In this document: positions 42,632-50,950 of the stretch, one piece after another
How positions within the stretch are numbered: the first letter of the stretch is position 1
How the letters are laid out: the number at the start of each line of letters is the position of its first letter
Translations under genes and position numbers: made by a program
Notes under the pieces: generated by a model
What the model saw: only the letters and a program-made list of their open reading frames with translations
Database searches by the model: none
What the model was told of the DNA's origin: nothing
Assembly: GCA_963746465.1 (NCBI GenBank)
Contig: CAVVAY010000013.1
Coordinates: forward strand, 1 to 64,000
Reading direction: 5' to 3'
Length of the DNA: 64,000 nucleotides
Source: CAVVAY01 sp963746465
GTDB taxonomy: Bacteria > Actinomycetota > Actinomycetes > JACCUZ01

Positions 42632-44343
42632 CGGGTCGGTCCTCCTTCGTCCAGCAGACGCTGCAGCCGCAGCCGGTTGATGCTGCCGAGCTCGGCGCGC
42701 ACGACCGTGCGCTCGTGCACCGGGTCGTTGCCGAGCCGGGAGCGCAGCACGTCGAGCAGCTCGTCGCCGCTGCGGCCGCTGGCGCAGACCAGGTAGACGT
42801 GGCCGAACCGCTTCTCGTACTCGCGGTTGCCCTCGGCCAGCGCGGCCTTCACGTCGTCGCCGACACCGGCCTGCTCGCGTTGCGAGGAGGAGTGGGCCGA
42901 CCGCTCGCCGATCCGGGGGTGGCCGGTCAGGGCGTCGTCGACGTCCTGCTCGGCGAGGACGCCGAGCGCACGTTCGGCTGCGGCGAGCAGCCGGTCGGCC
43001 GAGCCGTAGGGCGCGGCGGCGACGACCAGGTCGGCCCACCGCGGCGAGGCGCACACCGTCAGCAGGAGCTCGCGCAGCTCGGCCGCCGGCAACCTGTCCA
43101 GCCACGGGTTCGCGCCGTCGCGCCGGGCCAGCTGCCGAAGGGTGTCGCCGTCCGGGCCGCCGGCAGCCGCGACCTCGTCGGCGTCCAGCGCCCCGCAGTC
43201 CAGGCCGCGCAGCAGGAAGCCGGCGAGCGCGAACGCGGTGGCCGGCTCGTCGAGCACCCCGCCCGACTGGCGGTCCAGGTAGCTGCGCAGCCGGGCGACC
43301 GCGGCGGGCAGCCCCTCCCGGTAGAACGCGAACGTCGCGAGGTAGCGGGTCGGCAGCTGCGCGGGGTGCAGGTCCCAGCCCTGGTAGATGCCGCGCTCCA
43401 GCGAGCGCCGCACGAGGCGTGCGTGCAGGGCCCACGCCGTCTCGACGTGTGCCCGGTCCCCGAGCGGCAGCACGTTGGTCGACCCGTCGCTCACGCGCAC
43501 CCCGGTCTGGGCAGCGGCCACCTGCATCACGGCTTTCGCGTGGTCGGCGACCGGGTGCTCCATCGACTGGTGCGCAGCGGCGACACCGAGCGAGGCGCTG
43601 TAGTCGTAGGTGCCGTAGTGCAGCCCGGTGCATCTGCCGCCCGCTGCGTGCACGACGCGGGCGACGGTCGCCGTGCCGTCGGCACCGAGCACGGCCTGCG
43701 GCGTCTCGACCTGCACCTCGAAGCGCAGCGACGAGGGCGGCAGGCCGTGGGCGCCTTCGAGCCGCTCGCAGAGCAGCACCATGGCCTGCACCTGGTCGAC
43801 CGAGGTGACCTTGGGCAGCGTGGTGACGAAGCCCGGCGGCGGTGCGCCGAGGACGTCGAGCACCAGGTCCAGCGAGCGGACCCCGCGCCGCCGGTTGGGC
43901 GCCTCCAGCGACTTGATGCGGACGCCGCTCACGAAAGGTGCACCCGCGCCGACCAGCTTCGCGAGGACCTCGCCGGCGAGGCGGGCGTGGCGGTCCTCCT
44001 CGTCGTCCGGCCGGGCGCCGTAGCCGTCCTCGAGGTCCAGCCGCAGGTCCTCGACCGGCTCGCGGGCCAGCTTCGCCAGCACCCGCGGCCACACCTCGTC
44101 CACCACGGCTGCGCCCAGTCCGGTGATCCGCGCCATCGACCCGGCGTCCTCGGCGGCCACCGCGTCCAACGCCTCGGCACCGACACGGTTCGCGAGGTCG
44201 GCCGCGGCCCGGTCGGCCGGCAGGTACAGGGTGTGCACCGGTTGCCGGCCTGACGGCTCCCCCGGCCAGCCCTCGGTCAGCGCCGCGTCGGCGGGGGCGA
44301 GCAGCTCGTCGAGCTCGCGCAGGACGTCGTCGGGCAGGGTCAT
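42628..44343 (-). CDS. Fusion: HpcH/HpaI-aldolase-like domain (DUF6986) plus OHCU decarboxylase
   Basis: A protein of 571 residues with two enzymes in one chain. Residues 1 to about 400 form a TIM-barrel-like domain of the HpcH/HpaI aldolase-citrate lyase superfamily (LDLEDGYGARPDDEEDRHA, FEVQVETPQAVLG, LHYGTYDYSASLGV). This DUF6986-type protein has no proven reaction. Residues about 410-571 are 2-oxo-4-hydroxy-4-carboxy-5-ureidoimidazoline decarboxylase (UraD): ANPWLDRLPAAELRELL, catalytic-His motif GHPRIG (His475) and FGHVYLVCASGRS. The UraD half makes (S)-allantoin from the HIU hydrolase product. Both ends overlap neighbours by 4 bp, so the fusion lies squarely inside the operon. The aldolase-like half may act on a C2/C3 product of ureide breakdown; that is speculation. 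Confidence 0.85.
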   Translation of the reverse strand: MTLPDDVLRELDELLAPADAALTEGWPGEPSGRQPVHTLYLPADRAAADLANRVGAEALDAVAAEDAGSMARITGLGAAVVDEVWPRVLAKLAREPVEDLRLDLEDGYGARPDDEEDRHARLAGEVLAKLVGAGAPFVSGVRIKSLEAPNRRRGVRSLDLVLDVLGAPPPGFVTTLPKVTSVDQVQAMVLLCERLEGAHGLPPSSLRFEVQVETPQAVLGADGTATVARVVHAAGGRCTGLHYGTYDYSASLGVAAAHQSMEHPVADHAKAVMQVAAAQTGVRVSDGSTNVLPLGDRAHVETAWALHARLVRRSLERGIYQGWDLHPAQLPTRYLATFAFYREGLPAAVARLRSYLDRQSGGVLDEPATAFALAGFLLRGLDCGALDADEVAAAGGPDGDTLRQLARRDGANPWLDRLPAAELRELLLTVCASPRWADLVVAAAPYGSADRLLAAAERALGVLAEQDVDDALTGHPRIGERSAHSSSQREQAGVGDDVKAALAEGNREYEKRFGHVYLVCASGRSGDELLDVLRSRLGNDPVHERTVVRAELGSINRLRLQRLLDEGGPTR

Positions 44344-45374
44344 CCGGTCGCTTCCCACCGGTCCCGCAGCGCGGACAGGCCGTCGTCGGTCGGACGGCCC
44401 CAGAGCCGCAGCCGGGCCATCCCGCCGTCCGGGTAGACGTCGAGCCGCACGTGGGTGGCCGGCGCCGACGGCTCGGGGAGAACGACCCGGTGCCGGGTGT
44501 CGGGCTGCAGCGCGGTGCGGTCGAGCAGCGGGAACCACGACTCGCGATCGGCCGGGTCACCTTCGCCGTCGTACGCGGACAGGGCCGCCGCACCGGGTGC
44601 GTTCCCGAGGAACCAGGTCGTGTCCAGCTCGACGACGCGCACCGTGCCGCGGGCAGCCAGCCGCACCTCTACCCAGTCGTTGCCGTCGTCGCGCCGCCGC
44701 GCGGTCTCCCACCCCTCCCCCATGGTGCGGGCCAGCCCCGGCGCGATGAGCCGGTCCGGCGACCCGTAGAACAGGTTGCTGCAGCCGGTGACCCGTCCAC
44801 CGAGCTCGAGCGCGGCGAGGTCGACGGTGCCGAGCGCCTCGACCGGCCGCGGGTCGGCGACGACCTGGCCGTGCACCCGTAGCCGCGCCACCCCGCCGTC
44901 CGGGTGGATGGTCAGGCGCACGTGGGTCCAGCGGCTCTCCGACGAGACCGGGAAGACGTTCGCGGTGTCGCCCTGCAGCGCCGAGCGTTCGACCAGCGTC
45001 GTCCACTCGGCCGCACGCAGGGCGGCCACGGCCGGGTGGCCGTCGACGGCCAGACCTTCTACCGAGGCCTCGCTCGGGAAGTTGCCGGTGAAGTGGCTGG
45101 TGTCCACGACCACGGCGCGCACCACGCCAGGTGCCCCGAGCCGCACGATCGCCTCGTCACGTCCGGGTTCGCGCCGCCGCCGGGTCTCCCAGCCGTCGTA
45201 GACCTGGCCCTTGGCACCGAACGTCCGTGGCGTGAACGCGGCCGGCCCGGGGTTGATCAGGTTCTCCCGCCCTGCGAACAGCTCGTCGTTGGCCCACACC
45301 ACCGCGCCGCCGAACGTCCGCACCGCGAGGTCCGGCAGGGCCAGCAGGTCCTGGGTGGTCGCCTCCTGGGCCAT
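44340..45374 (-). CDS. alc: Allantoicase
   Basis: Hydrolyses allantoate to ureidoglycolate and urea. The 344 residues contain two tandem allantoicase repeats, each with the GWETRRRR/GWETARRR motif: DGWETRRRREPGRDEAIVRLG with VVVDTSHFTGNFPSEASVEG, and EGWETARRRDDGNDWVEVRL with VVELDTTWFLGNAPG. Each repeat ends in HVRLxxxPDGGxARLRxxG. The start ATG overlaps the allantoinase stop by 1 bp (TGATG). No ureidoglycolate lyase gene is adjacent. Confidence 0.95.
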   Translation of the reverse strand: MAQEATTQDLLALPDLAVRTFGGAVVWANDELFAGRENLINPGPAAFTPRTFGAKGQVYDGWETRRRREPGRDEAIVRLGAPGVVRAVVVDTSHFTGNFPSEASVEGLAVDGHPAVAALRAAEWTTLVERSALQGDTANVFPVSSESRWTHVRLTIHPDGGVARLRVHGQVVADPRPVEALGTVDLAALELGGRVTGCSNLFYGSPDRLIAPGLARTMGEGWETARRRDDGNDWVEVRLAARGTVRVVELDTTWFLGNAPGAAALSAYDGEGDPADRESWFPLLDRTALQPDTRHRVVLPEPSAPATHVRLDVYPDGGMARLRLWGRPTDDGLSALRDRWEATG

Positions 45375-46822
45375 CACGCCTCCCCTCTCGCCAGCAGCCG
45401 TCCGGTCGCCGGACCCGGTCGGTCCGCGCCGATCGGCGTCCCAGCCAACCATGTCCTTCGCACGACACCGGTGAGCCGCGCACCGGCGTACGGCGACACC
45501 GGGTTGCGGTGGTGCAGCAGCGCCGGGTCGACCACCTGCTCGGCGTCCGGGTCGAACGCGACGAGGTCGGCCGCCGCGCCGGCCCTGATCCCGCCCTTGG
45601 TGCTCAGACCTACCAGGGCGGCCGGTGCCGACGACATCCAGCGCACCACGTCGGCGAGCGGGTGACCGCGCCGGCGTCCCTCGGTCCACACCAGGGCGAG
45701 CCCCAGCTGCAGCGAGGAGATGCCGCCCCAGGCGGTGCCGAAGTCGCCGGTGTCCAGGTGCTTGAGGTCGGCGGTGCACGGCGAGTGGTCGCTGACGACG
45801 AGGTCGATGGTGCCGGCGGCCAGGCCGGCCCAGAGCGCCTCCCGGTTGGCCTCGTCCCGGACCGGCGGGCAGCACTTGTACGACGTCGCCCCGTCCGGCA
45901 CGTCCTCGGCGCGCAGCACCAGGTAGTGCGGGCAGGTCTCGACCGTCACCCGAACACCGTCGGCCTTCGCGGCCGCAAGCGCCGGCAGCGCCGCCGCGCT
46001 GGACAGGTGCACGACGTGCAGCCTCGCCCCGGTCCGGCGCGCCGCGTCGATGACGCCGTCGATGGCGCGGTCCTCGGCACTGTGCGGGCGGGACGCGAGA
46101 AACCTCCGGTACGCCGGGCCGGCCGGCGGCGGTGCCGCGGCGAGGACGGCCGGGTCCTCGGCGTGCACCAGCAGCAGCCCGTCGGCCGCCGCCACCTCCT
46201 CGGCCGCGGCGAGCAGCCCGGCCGGCGGGAGCGCGGGGAACTCCTCGACGCCGGAGTCGGGCAGGAAGCACTTGACGCCCATCACGCCGGCGTCGAGCAG
46301 AGCGCCCAGCCGGCCGAGGTTGCCGGGCACGGCGCCGCCCCAGAAGCCGACGTCGACCAGGCACTGGCCCTCGGCGGCCGCGCGCTTGACCGCCAGCGAC
46401 TCGGGGTCAAGCGTCGGCGGCAGGCTGTTGAGCGGCATGTCCACGATCGTCGTCACGCCGCCGGCCGCCGCGGCGCGGGTCGCCGAGGCGAACCCCTCCC
46501 ACTCGGTACGGCCCGGCTCGTTCACGTGCACGTGCGTGTCCACCAGCCCGGGCAGCAGGAGGACGTCGTCCCCGAGGTCGACCACCTGGCAGCCCGCTCC
46601 GCCGCTGGCCGACCGGTCCAGCGGCCCGACCTCGGAGATCACACCGCCCGTGACTGTGACGGTCACTGCCTCCTCCCCCGCACCTATAGCCCTGCTAGCG
46701 GCACCGCTAGCAGGGCTATAGGTGGTGGAGAGATCACCGTCGCCATCAGCGCCGCGGACGGGAGGTGGCAGCACGGCACGGGCGGCGTGCACGACGAGGT
46801 CGGGCCGGGCCGATCGGGTCAC
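45374..46822 (-). CDS. allB: Allantoinase carrying an in-frame palindromic insert
   Basis: Zinc amidohydrolase of 482 residues that opens allantoin to allantoate. Metal-site motifs are intact: PGLVDTHVHVNEPGRTEWEGF (His97, His99), GVMGVKCFLPDSG (Lys for carboxylation), VHAEDP, HVVHLSS and SDHSPC. Residues about 25-52 have no counterpart in typical allantoinases as I know them. They lie in the small N-terminal beta-sandwich domain between VLPPPVRG and VTVTVTGGVI, and residues 34-47 (TYSPASGAASRAIG) are encoded by a perfect 44-bp palindrome. The frame is kept, so the enzyme may be functional. The start GTG 46822 overlaps the xanthine dehydrogenase stop by 4 bp (GTGA). Confidence 0.92.
   Translation of the reverse strand: MTRSARPDLVVHAARAVLPPPVRGADGDGDLSTTYSPASGAASRAIGAGEEAVTVTVTGGVISEVGPLDRSASGGAGCQVVDLGDDVLLLPGLVDTHVHVNEPGRTEWEGFASATRAAAAGGVTTIVDMPLNSLPPTLDPESLAVKRAAAEGQCLVDVGFWGGAVPGNLGRLGALLDAGVMGVKCFLPDSGVEEFPALPPAGLLAAAEEVAAADGLLLVHAEDPAVLAAAPPPAGPAYRRFLASRPHSAEDRAIDGVIDAARRTGARLHVVHLSSAAALPALAAAKADGVRVTVETCPHYLVLRAEDVPDGATSYKCCPPVRDEANREALWAGLAAGTIDLVVSDHSPCTADLKHLDTGDFGTAWGGISSLQLGLALVWTEGRRRGHPLADVVRWMSSAPAALVGLSTKGGIRAGAAADLVAFDPDAEQVVDPALLHHRNPVSPYAGARLTGVVRRTWLAGTPIGADRPGPATGRLLARGEA
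46681..46724. repeat. Perfect 44-bp palindrome inside allB
   Basis: Two 21-bp arms, exact reverse complements, flank a 2-bp centre (CA). The left arm begins CACCTATAGCCCTGCTAG. The element contains CTATAG and GCTAGC, which are AT-richer words unlike the surrounding coding sequence. It is translated in frame on the minus strand as residues 34-47 of allantoinase. Because it is symmetric, the plus strand reads nearly the same peptide (TYSPASGTASRAIG). I found no second copy in the window. It looks like a short palindromic repeat family member that landed in a gene. Confidence 0.95.
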
Positions 46823-49110
46823 GCGGTGCCGGTGATGTGCTCGGGACGGATCGGCACCCTGCTGAGGAACTGACCCGTCGCCGCGCGGACCGCGGCCAGT
46901 ACCGCCGGGCCGGAGGAGATCGTGGGCGGCTCGCCGACGCCACGCAGCCCGTACGGCGCGTGCGGGTCCGGCAGCTCGAGCACCTCGACCGTCATCGGCG
47001 GCATGTCGAGGATGGTGGGGATCAGGTAGTCGGTGAACGACGGGTTGCGGATGATGCCGTCCGTGACGACGACCTCCTCCATCAGGGCCAGCCCGAGGCC
47101 CTGCGCGCTGCCGCCGTGGATCTGACCGACGACCGCCTGCGGGTTGACGGCCTTGCCGACGTCCTGGGTGCAGGCCAGCTCGACGACCTTGACCAGGCCC
47201 AGCTCGACGTCCACGTCGACGACGGCGCGGTGGGCGGCGAACGCGTACTGGACGTGCGCGTTGCCCTGCCCGGTCGAGGGATCGACGGCCTCGGTCGGGC
47301 GGTGCCGCCACTCGACGGTCTCCTCGACCGCTTCGTCGCCCAGCGCGCGCACCAGGGTCTGGGAGTCGACCTCGTCCCAGGACGACATCCCCGCCAGGAC
47401 CAGCACCCGGTCGCGCACCCGCAGGCAGGCCTCGCGCACCGCGCCGCCGGTCACGTAGGTCTGCCGGGACGCCGACGACGAGCCACCACTGCCCACCGCG
47501 GTGTCGGCCGGTGCGACCACGACCCGCTCGACACCGAGCTCGGTGCGTGCGATCTGCTGCTGCACCGTGACCAGGCCCTGGCCCACCTCGGCGGCGGCGG
47601 TGTGCACGGTGACCACCGGCTCGCCGCCGGACACCTCCAGCCGCACCCGGGCGGTCGAGTAGTCGTCGAAACCTTCGGAGAAGCCGATGTTCTTGTAGGC
47701 CACCGCGTAGCCGATGCCCCGGCGTACGCCCTCGCCATGGGTGGAGTTGGCCACCCCGCCGGGCAGCCGGCGCAGGTCCTCGCCGACCCGGTCCGGCGGC
47801 AGCGGCATCGCCTCCAGACGGCGCAGCAGGTCCGCCACCGGGGCGGGGCTGTCGACCACCTGCCCGGTCGGGGCGATCGAGCCCTCCTCCATGGCGTTGC
47901 GGCAGCGCAGCTCGACCGGGTCGATGCCGAGCGCGGCGGCCGCCTTGTCCATCTGCGACTCGTAGGCGAAGGCCGCCTGGACCGCGCCGAAGCCACGCAT
48001 CGCGCCGCACGGAGGGTTGTTCGTGTAGGCGCCGTAGCAGTCCATGTGCACGTTCGGCACGACGTAGGGCCCGATGCCCATCAGCCCGGCGTTGCCCACG
48101 ACCGCTGCGCTGCTCGACGCGTACGCCCCGCCGTCCAGCCAGATCGTGGCGCGGACGTAGACCAGGTCGCCGTCCCGGGTGAACCCGTGCTCGTAGTGCA
48201 GCTCAGCGGGGTGCCGGTGCACGTGGCCGAAGAACGACTCCTCACGGTTGTACGACATCTTCACCGGCTTGCCGGTGTGCATCGCCAGCAGGCAGGCGTG
48301 CACGTGCATCGAGAGGTCCTCGCGCCCGCCGAACGCGCCGCCGACGCCGGCGAGAGTGAGACGCACCTTCTCCGGCGGGAGGCCGAGAGCGCCGCAGATC
48401 TGCTGCTGGTCCACGTGCAGCCACTGGGTGGCGACGTAGAGGTCGACGCCGCCGTCCTCGGCCGGCACGGCGAGACCGGACTCCGGGCCGAGGAAGGCCT
48501 GGTCCTGCATGCCGACCTCGTAGTCGCCCTCGACGACGACGTCCGCGGTGGCGTCGGCGTCGCCCTTGCGGATCTTCAGGTGCCGGATCAGGTTGCCGTG
48601 CGGGTGCAGCGGAGCGGCCTCCCGGCTGCGCTCCACCACGGGAGTCGGCTCGGGGTGCACGTCGCGGGCCGCGTGCCCCAGCGCGACCCGGGCGTCGGTG
48701 ACCGGCTCGAGCTCCTCGTAGTCGACGACGATCCGGGCAGCGGCCCGCCGGGCCGTCTCCGGGTGCTCGGCCGCGACCAGCGCGACCGGCTCGCCCTGGT
48801 AGCGCACGACGTCCATCGCCAGCACCGGCTGGTCCTGGAACTCCAGCCCGTACCGCTTGGCGCCGGGCACGTCGTCGGCGGTGAGCACGGCGTAGACGCC
48901 GGGCACGGCCAACGCCGGCCCGAGGTCGATGGACCTGATCCGAGCGGCCGGGTGCGGGCTGCGCAGCGTGACGCCCCAGAGCATCTCGTCGGCCCACAGG
49001 TCGCTGCCGTAGGCGAACTCACCGGTGACCTTCAGGGTGCCGTCCGGCCGGGCGGCGTCGGTACCGACCCCGCCGTCGGTGCGGACCGGCGTGCTGACCG
49101 GTGCCGTCAT
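46819..49110 (-). CDS. xdhA: Xanthine dehydrogenase, molybdenum-binding subunit
   Basis: Large catalytic subunit of 763 residues oxidising hypoxanthine/xanthine to urate. Molybdopterin-binding blocks are visible: GVGGAFGGREDLSMH, CGAMRGFGAVQAAFAYE, and the C-terminal GLRGVGEPPTISSGPAVL, whose Glu is the expected active-site base. The partner FeS and FAD subunits are encoded upstream in the same operon, so the enzyme is of the three-subunit bacterial type (PucCDE-like). The ATG overlaps the deaminase stop by 4 bp. A molybdenum-cofactor insertion protein is not encoded in this window. Confidence 0.9.
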   Translation of the reverse strand: MTAPVSTPVRTDGGVGTDAARPDGTLKVTGEFAYGSDLWADEMLWGVTLRSPHPAARIRSIDLGPALAVPGVYAVLTADDVPGAKRYGLEFQDQPVLAMDVVRYQGEPVALVAAEHPETARRAAARIVVDYEELEPVTDARVALGHAARDVHPEPTPVVERSREAAPLHPHGNLIRHLKIRKGDADATADVVVEGDYEVGMQDQAFLGPESGLAVPAEDGGVDLYVATQWLHVDQQQICGALGLPPEKVRLTLAGVGGAFGGREDLSMHVHACLLAMHTGKPVKMSYNREESFFGHVHRHPAELHYEHGFTRDGDLVYVRATIWLDGGAYASSSAAVVGNAGLMGIGPYVVPNVHMDCYGAYTNNPPCGAMRGFGAVQAAFAYESQMDKAAAALGIDPVELRCRNAMEEGSIAPTGQVVDSPAPVADLLRRLEAMPLPPDRVGEDLRRLPGGVANSTHGEGVRRGIGYAVAYKNIGFSEGFDDYSTARVRLEVSGGEPVVTVHTAAAEVGQGLVTVQQQIARTELGVERVVVAPADTAVGSGGSSSASRQTYVTGGAVREACLRVRDRVLVLAGMSSWDEVDSQTLVRALGDEAVEETVEWRHRPTEAVDPSTGQGNAHVQYAFAAHRAVVDVDVELGLVKVVELACTQDVGKAVNPQAVVGQIHGGSAQGLGLALMEEVVVTDGIIRNPSFTDYLIPTILDMPPMTVEVLELPDPHAPYGLRGVGEPPTISSGPAVLAAVRAATGQFLSRVPIRPEHITGTA

Positions 49111-50477
49111 CGAGAGCTCCTCTCGAGCAGGCGACGGGACGCCGACGCCGCGTCCCGCGCCAGCTGCTCCTCGACCACCGTGACCAGGCGGTCCCGCTCG
49201 ACCACCGCGCGGCCGTCGACCAGCAGCAGCTCGAGCGGCGGTGCCGAGCCGAGCGCCAGTGCCGCGACCGGGTCGGCGATGCCCGCGTGCGGCAGCGTGT
49301 CGACACGCCACAGCGCCAGGTCGGCCAGCTTGCCGACCTCGATCGACCCGATGTCGTCGGCCCGGCCGAGAACCTGGGCGCCGCCGTAGGTCGCCAGCCG
49401 CAAGGCCTCGCGGACCGACAGCGCGGTCGGCCCGCCGCGGGCGCGGGCGAACAACGCCGCGTGCCGCAGCTCCTCCAGCAGCGAGCCCGCTTCGTTGGAC
49501 GCCGCACCGTCGACCCCCAGCCCGACCGGCACGCCGGCGTCGACGAGGTCCCGGGTCCGGGCGATGCCGGCGCCCAGCCGGGCGTTGCTCGAGGGGCAGT
49601 GCGCGACGCCGGTGCCGGTGTCGGCGAACCGGGCCACCGCCGCGTCGTCGAGGTGCACGGCGTGCGCCATCCAGACGTCCGGGCCGAGCCAGCCCAGCGA
49701 GTCGACGTACTCGGTGGGGGTCGCACCGAACCGTTCGGCGCAGAACGACTCCTCGTCGACGGTCTCGGCGAGGTGGGTGTGCAGCCGCACGCCGTGCCGG
49801 CGGGCCAGGTCGGCCGCCTCGGTCATCAGCTTCGCGGTCACCGAGAACGGCGAGCAGGGCGCCACCGCCACCCGCAGCATCGAGTCCGACGACGGGTCGT
49901 GGAACCGGCTGATCGCCGACTCGGTGGCATCCAGGACGGCGTCCAGGTCCTCGACCACGGAGTCGGGCGGCAACCCGCCCTGGCTGGCACCGAGGTCCAT
50001 CGACCCGCGGGTGGGGTGGAAGCGCAGCCCGACCGCAGAGGCTGCGCCGATCTCGGCCGCGAGCAGGTCGCCGCCGCCGGCCGGGAACACGTAGTGGTGG
50101 TCGGTGCTCGTGGTGCAGCCGGTGCGCGCCAGCCAGCCGAGCGCCGCGGTGGACGCGGCGCGTACGACCTCCTCGTCGATGCCCGCCCAGACCGGGTACA
50201 GCTCGGTGAGCCACTCGAACAGCGTCGCGTCGACGGCCAGCCCACGGGTGGCCCACTGGTAGAGGTGCTGATGGGTGTTGACCAAGCCCGGTGTGAGCAG
50301 GCAGCCGGTCCCGTCGAGCACGCGGTCAGCGGCCAGGCGTACGTCGTCGGCTGCAGGTCCGGGGCCCACCGCGGTGACCCGGTTGCCCTCGACCACGACA
50401 TGGCCGGCCGGGTGCTCTGTCCCGGCGGCGTCGACCGTGCAGACCGTCGCGCCCTCGATCAGGAGCACGTCGCTCAC
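49107..50477 (-). CDS. 8-oxoguanine/guanine deaminase-type amidohydrolase
   Basis: Zinc amidohydrolase of 456 residues. Metal ligands are in TPGLVNTHQHLYQW (His69, His71), HTHLAETVDEE, MAHAVHLDD and GLGVDGAASNE. The block TSTDHHYVFPAGGGD and the linkage to xanthine dehydrogenase match 8-oxoguanine deaminases, which turn 8-oxoguanine into urate; guanine deamination to xanthine is the alternative. Either reaction fits this operon. GTG 50477 overlaps the FeS-subunit stop by 4 bp. Confidence 0.85.
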   Translation of the reverse strand: MSDVLLIEGATVCTVDAAGTEHPAGHVVVEGNRVTAVGPGPAADDVRLAADRVLDGTGCLLTPGLVNTHQHLYQWATRGLAVDATLFEWLTELYPVWAGIDEEVVRAASTAALGWLARTGCTTSTDHHYVFPAGGGDLLAAEIGAASAVGLRFHPTRGSMDLGASQGGLPPDSVVEDLDAVLDATESAISRFHDPSSDSMLRVAVAPCSPFSVTAKLMTEAADLARRHGVRLHTHLAETVDEESFCAERFGATPTEYVDSLGWLGPDVWMAHAVHLDDAAVARFADTGTGVAHCPSSNARLGAGIARTRDLVDAGVPVGLGVDGAASNEAGSLLEELRHAALFARARGGPTALSVREALRLATYGGAQVLGRADDIGSIEVGKLADLALWRVDTLPHAGIADPVAALALGSAPPLELLLVDGRAVVERDRLVTVVEEQLARDAASASRRLLERSSR

Positions 50478-50950
50478 GCCCGCATCCGATCGGCCGCCAG
50501 CCGGACCGCGTCGAGGATCTTCTCGTAGCCGGTGCAGCGGCACAGGTTGCCGGCGAGCGCCTCGCGGACCGTGTCGTCGTCCGGCGACGGCACCCGCTGC
50601 AGCAGGTCGTGCACCGCGACGACCAGGCCGGGCGTGCAGAAGCCGCACTGCACGGCGCCGGTCTCCAGGAAGGCGGTCTGCACCGGGTGCAGCCGCTCGG
50701 CCGCCTCGTCGTCGGCCAGGCCCTCCACCGTGACGACCTCGCGGCCCTCGGCCTGACCCGCCGCCACCAGGCAGGCGCACACGACGTCACCGTCGAGGTA
50801 GACCGAGCACGAGCCGCACTCGCCCTGCTCGCAGGCGTTCTTCGATCCCGGCAGTCCGAGCCGCTCACGGAGCAGGTAGAGCAGGCTCTCGCCCTCCCAC
50901 ACGTCGTCGGCCTGCCGGCGCTCGCCGTTGACCGTGAGCTCCACCCTCAT
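50474..50950 (-). CDS. xdhC: Xanthine dehydrogenase, 2Fe-2S subunit
   Basis: Electron-transfer subunit of 158 residues with two [2Fe-2S] clusters. The plant-ferredoxin-type cluster uses Cys40, Cys45, Cys48 and Cys60 (NACEQGECGSC, then CAC). The second cluster uses Cys102, Cys105, Cys137 and Cys139 (QCGFC, LCRC). It passes electrons between the molybdenum and FAD subunits. The ATG overlaps the FAD-subunit stop by 1 bp. Symbols for these subunits vary between organisms (pucE in Bacillus). Confidence 0.93.
   Translation of the reverse strand: MRVELTVNGERRQADDVWEGESLLYLLRERLGLPGSKNACEQGECGSCSVYLDGDVVCACLVAAGQAEGREVVTVEGLADDEAAERLHPVQTAFLETGAVQCGFCTPGLVVAVHDLLQRVPSPDDDTVREALAGNLCRCTGYEKILDAVRLAADRMRA

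Noticed and set aside
46650..46740. Reading the plus-strand peptide TYSPASGTASRAIG as part of a real gene
   Set aside because: It appears only because the DNA palindrome reads alike on both strands; the surrounding plus-strand frame has no protein-like content, whereas the minus strand is allantoinase.
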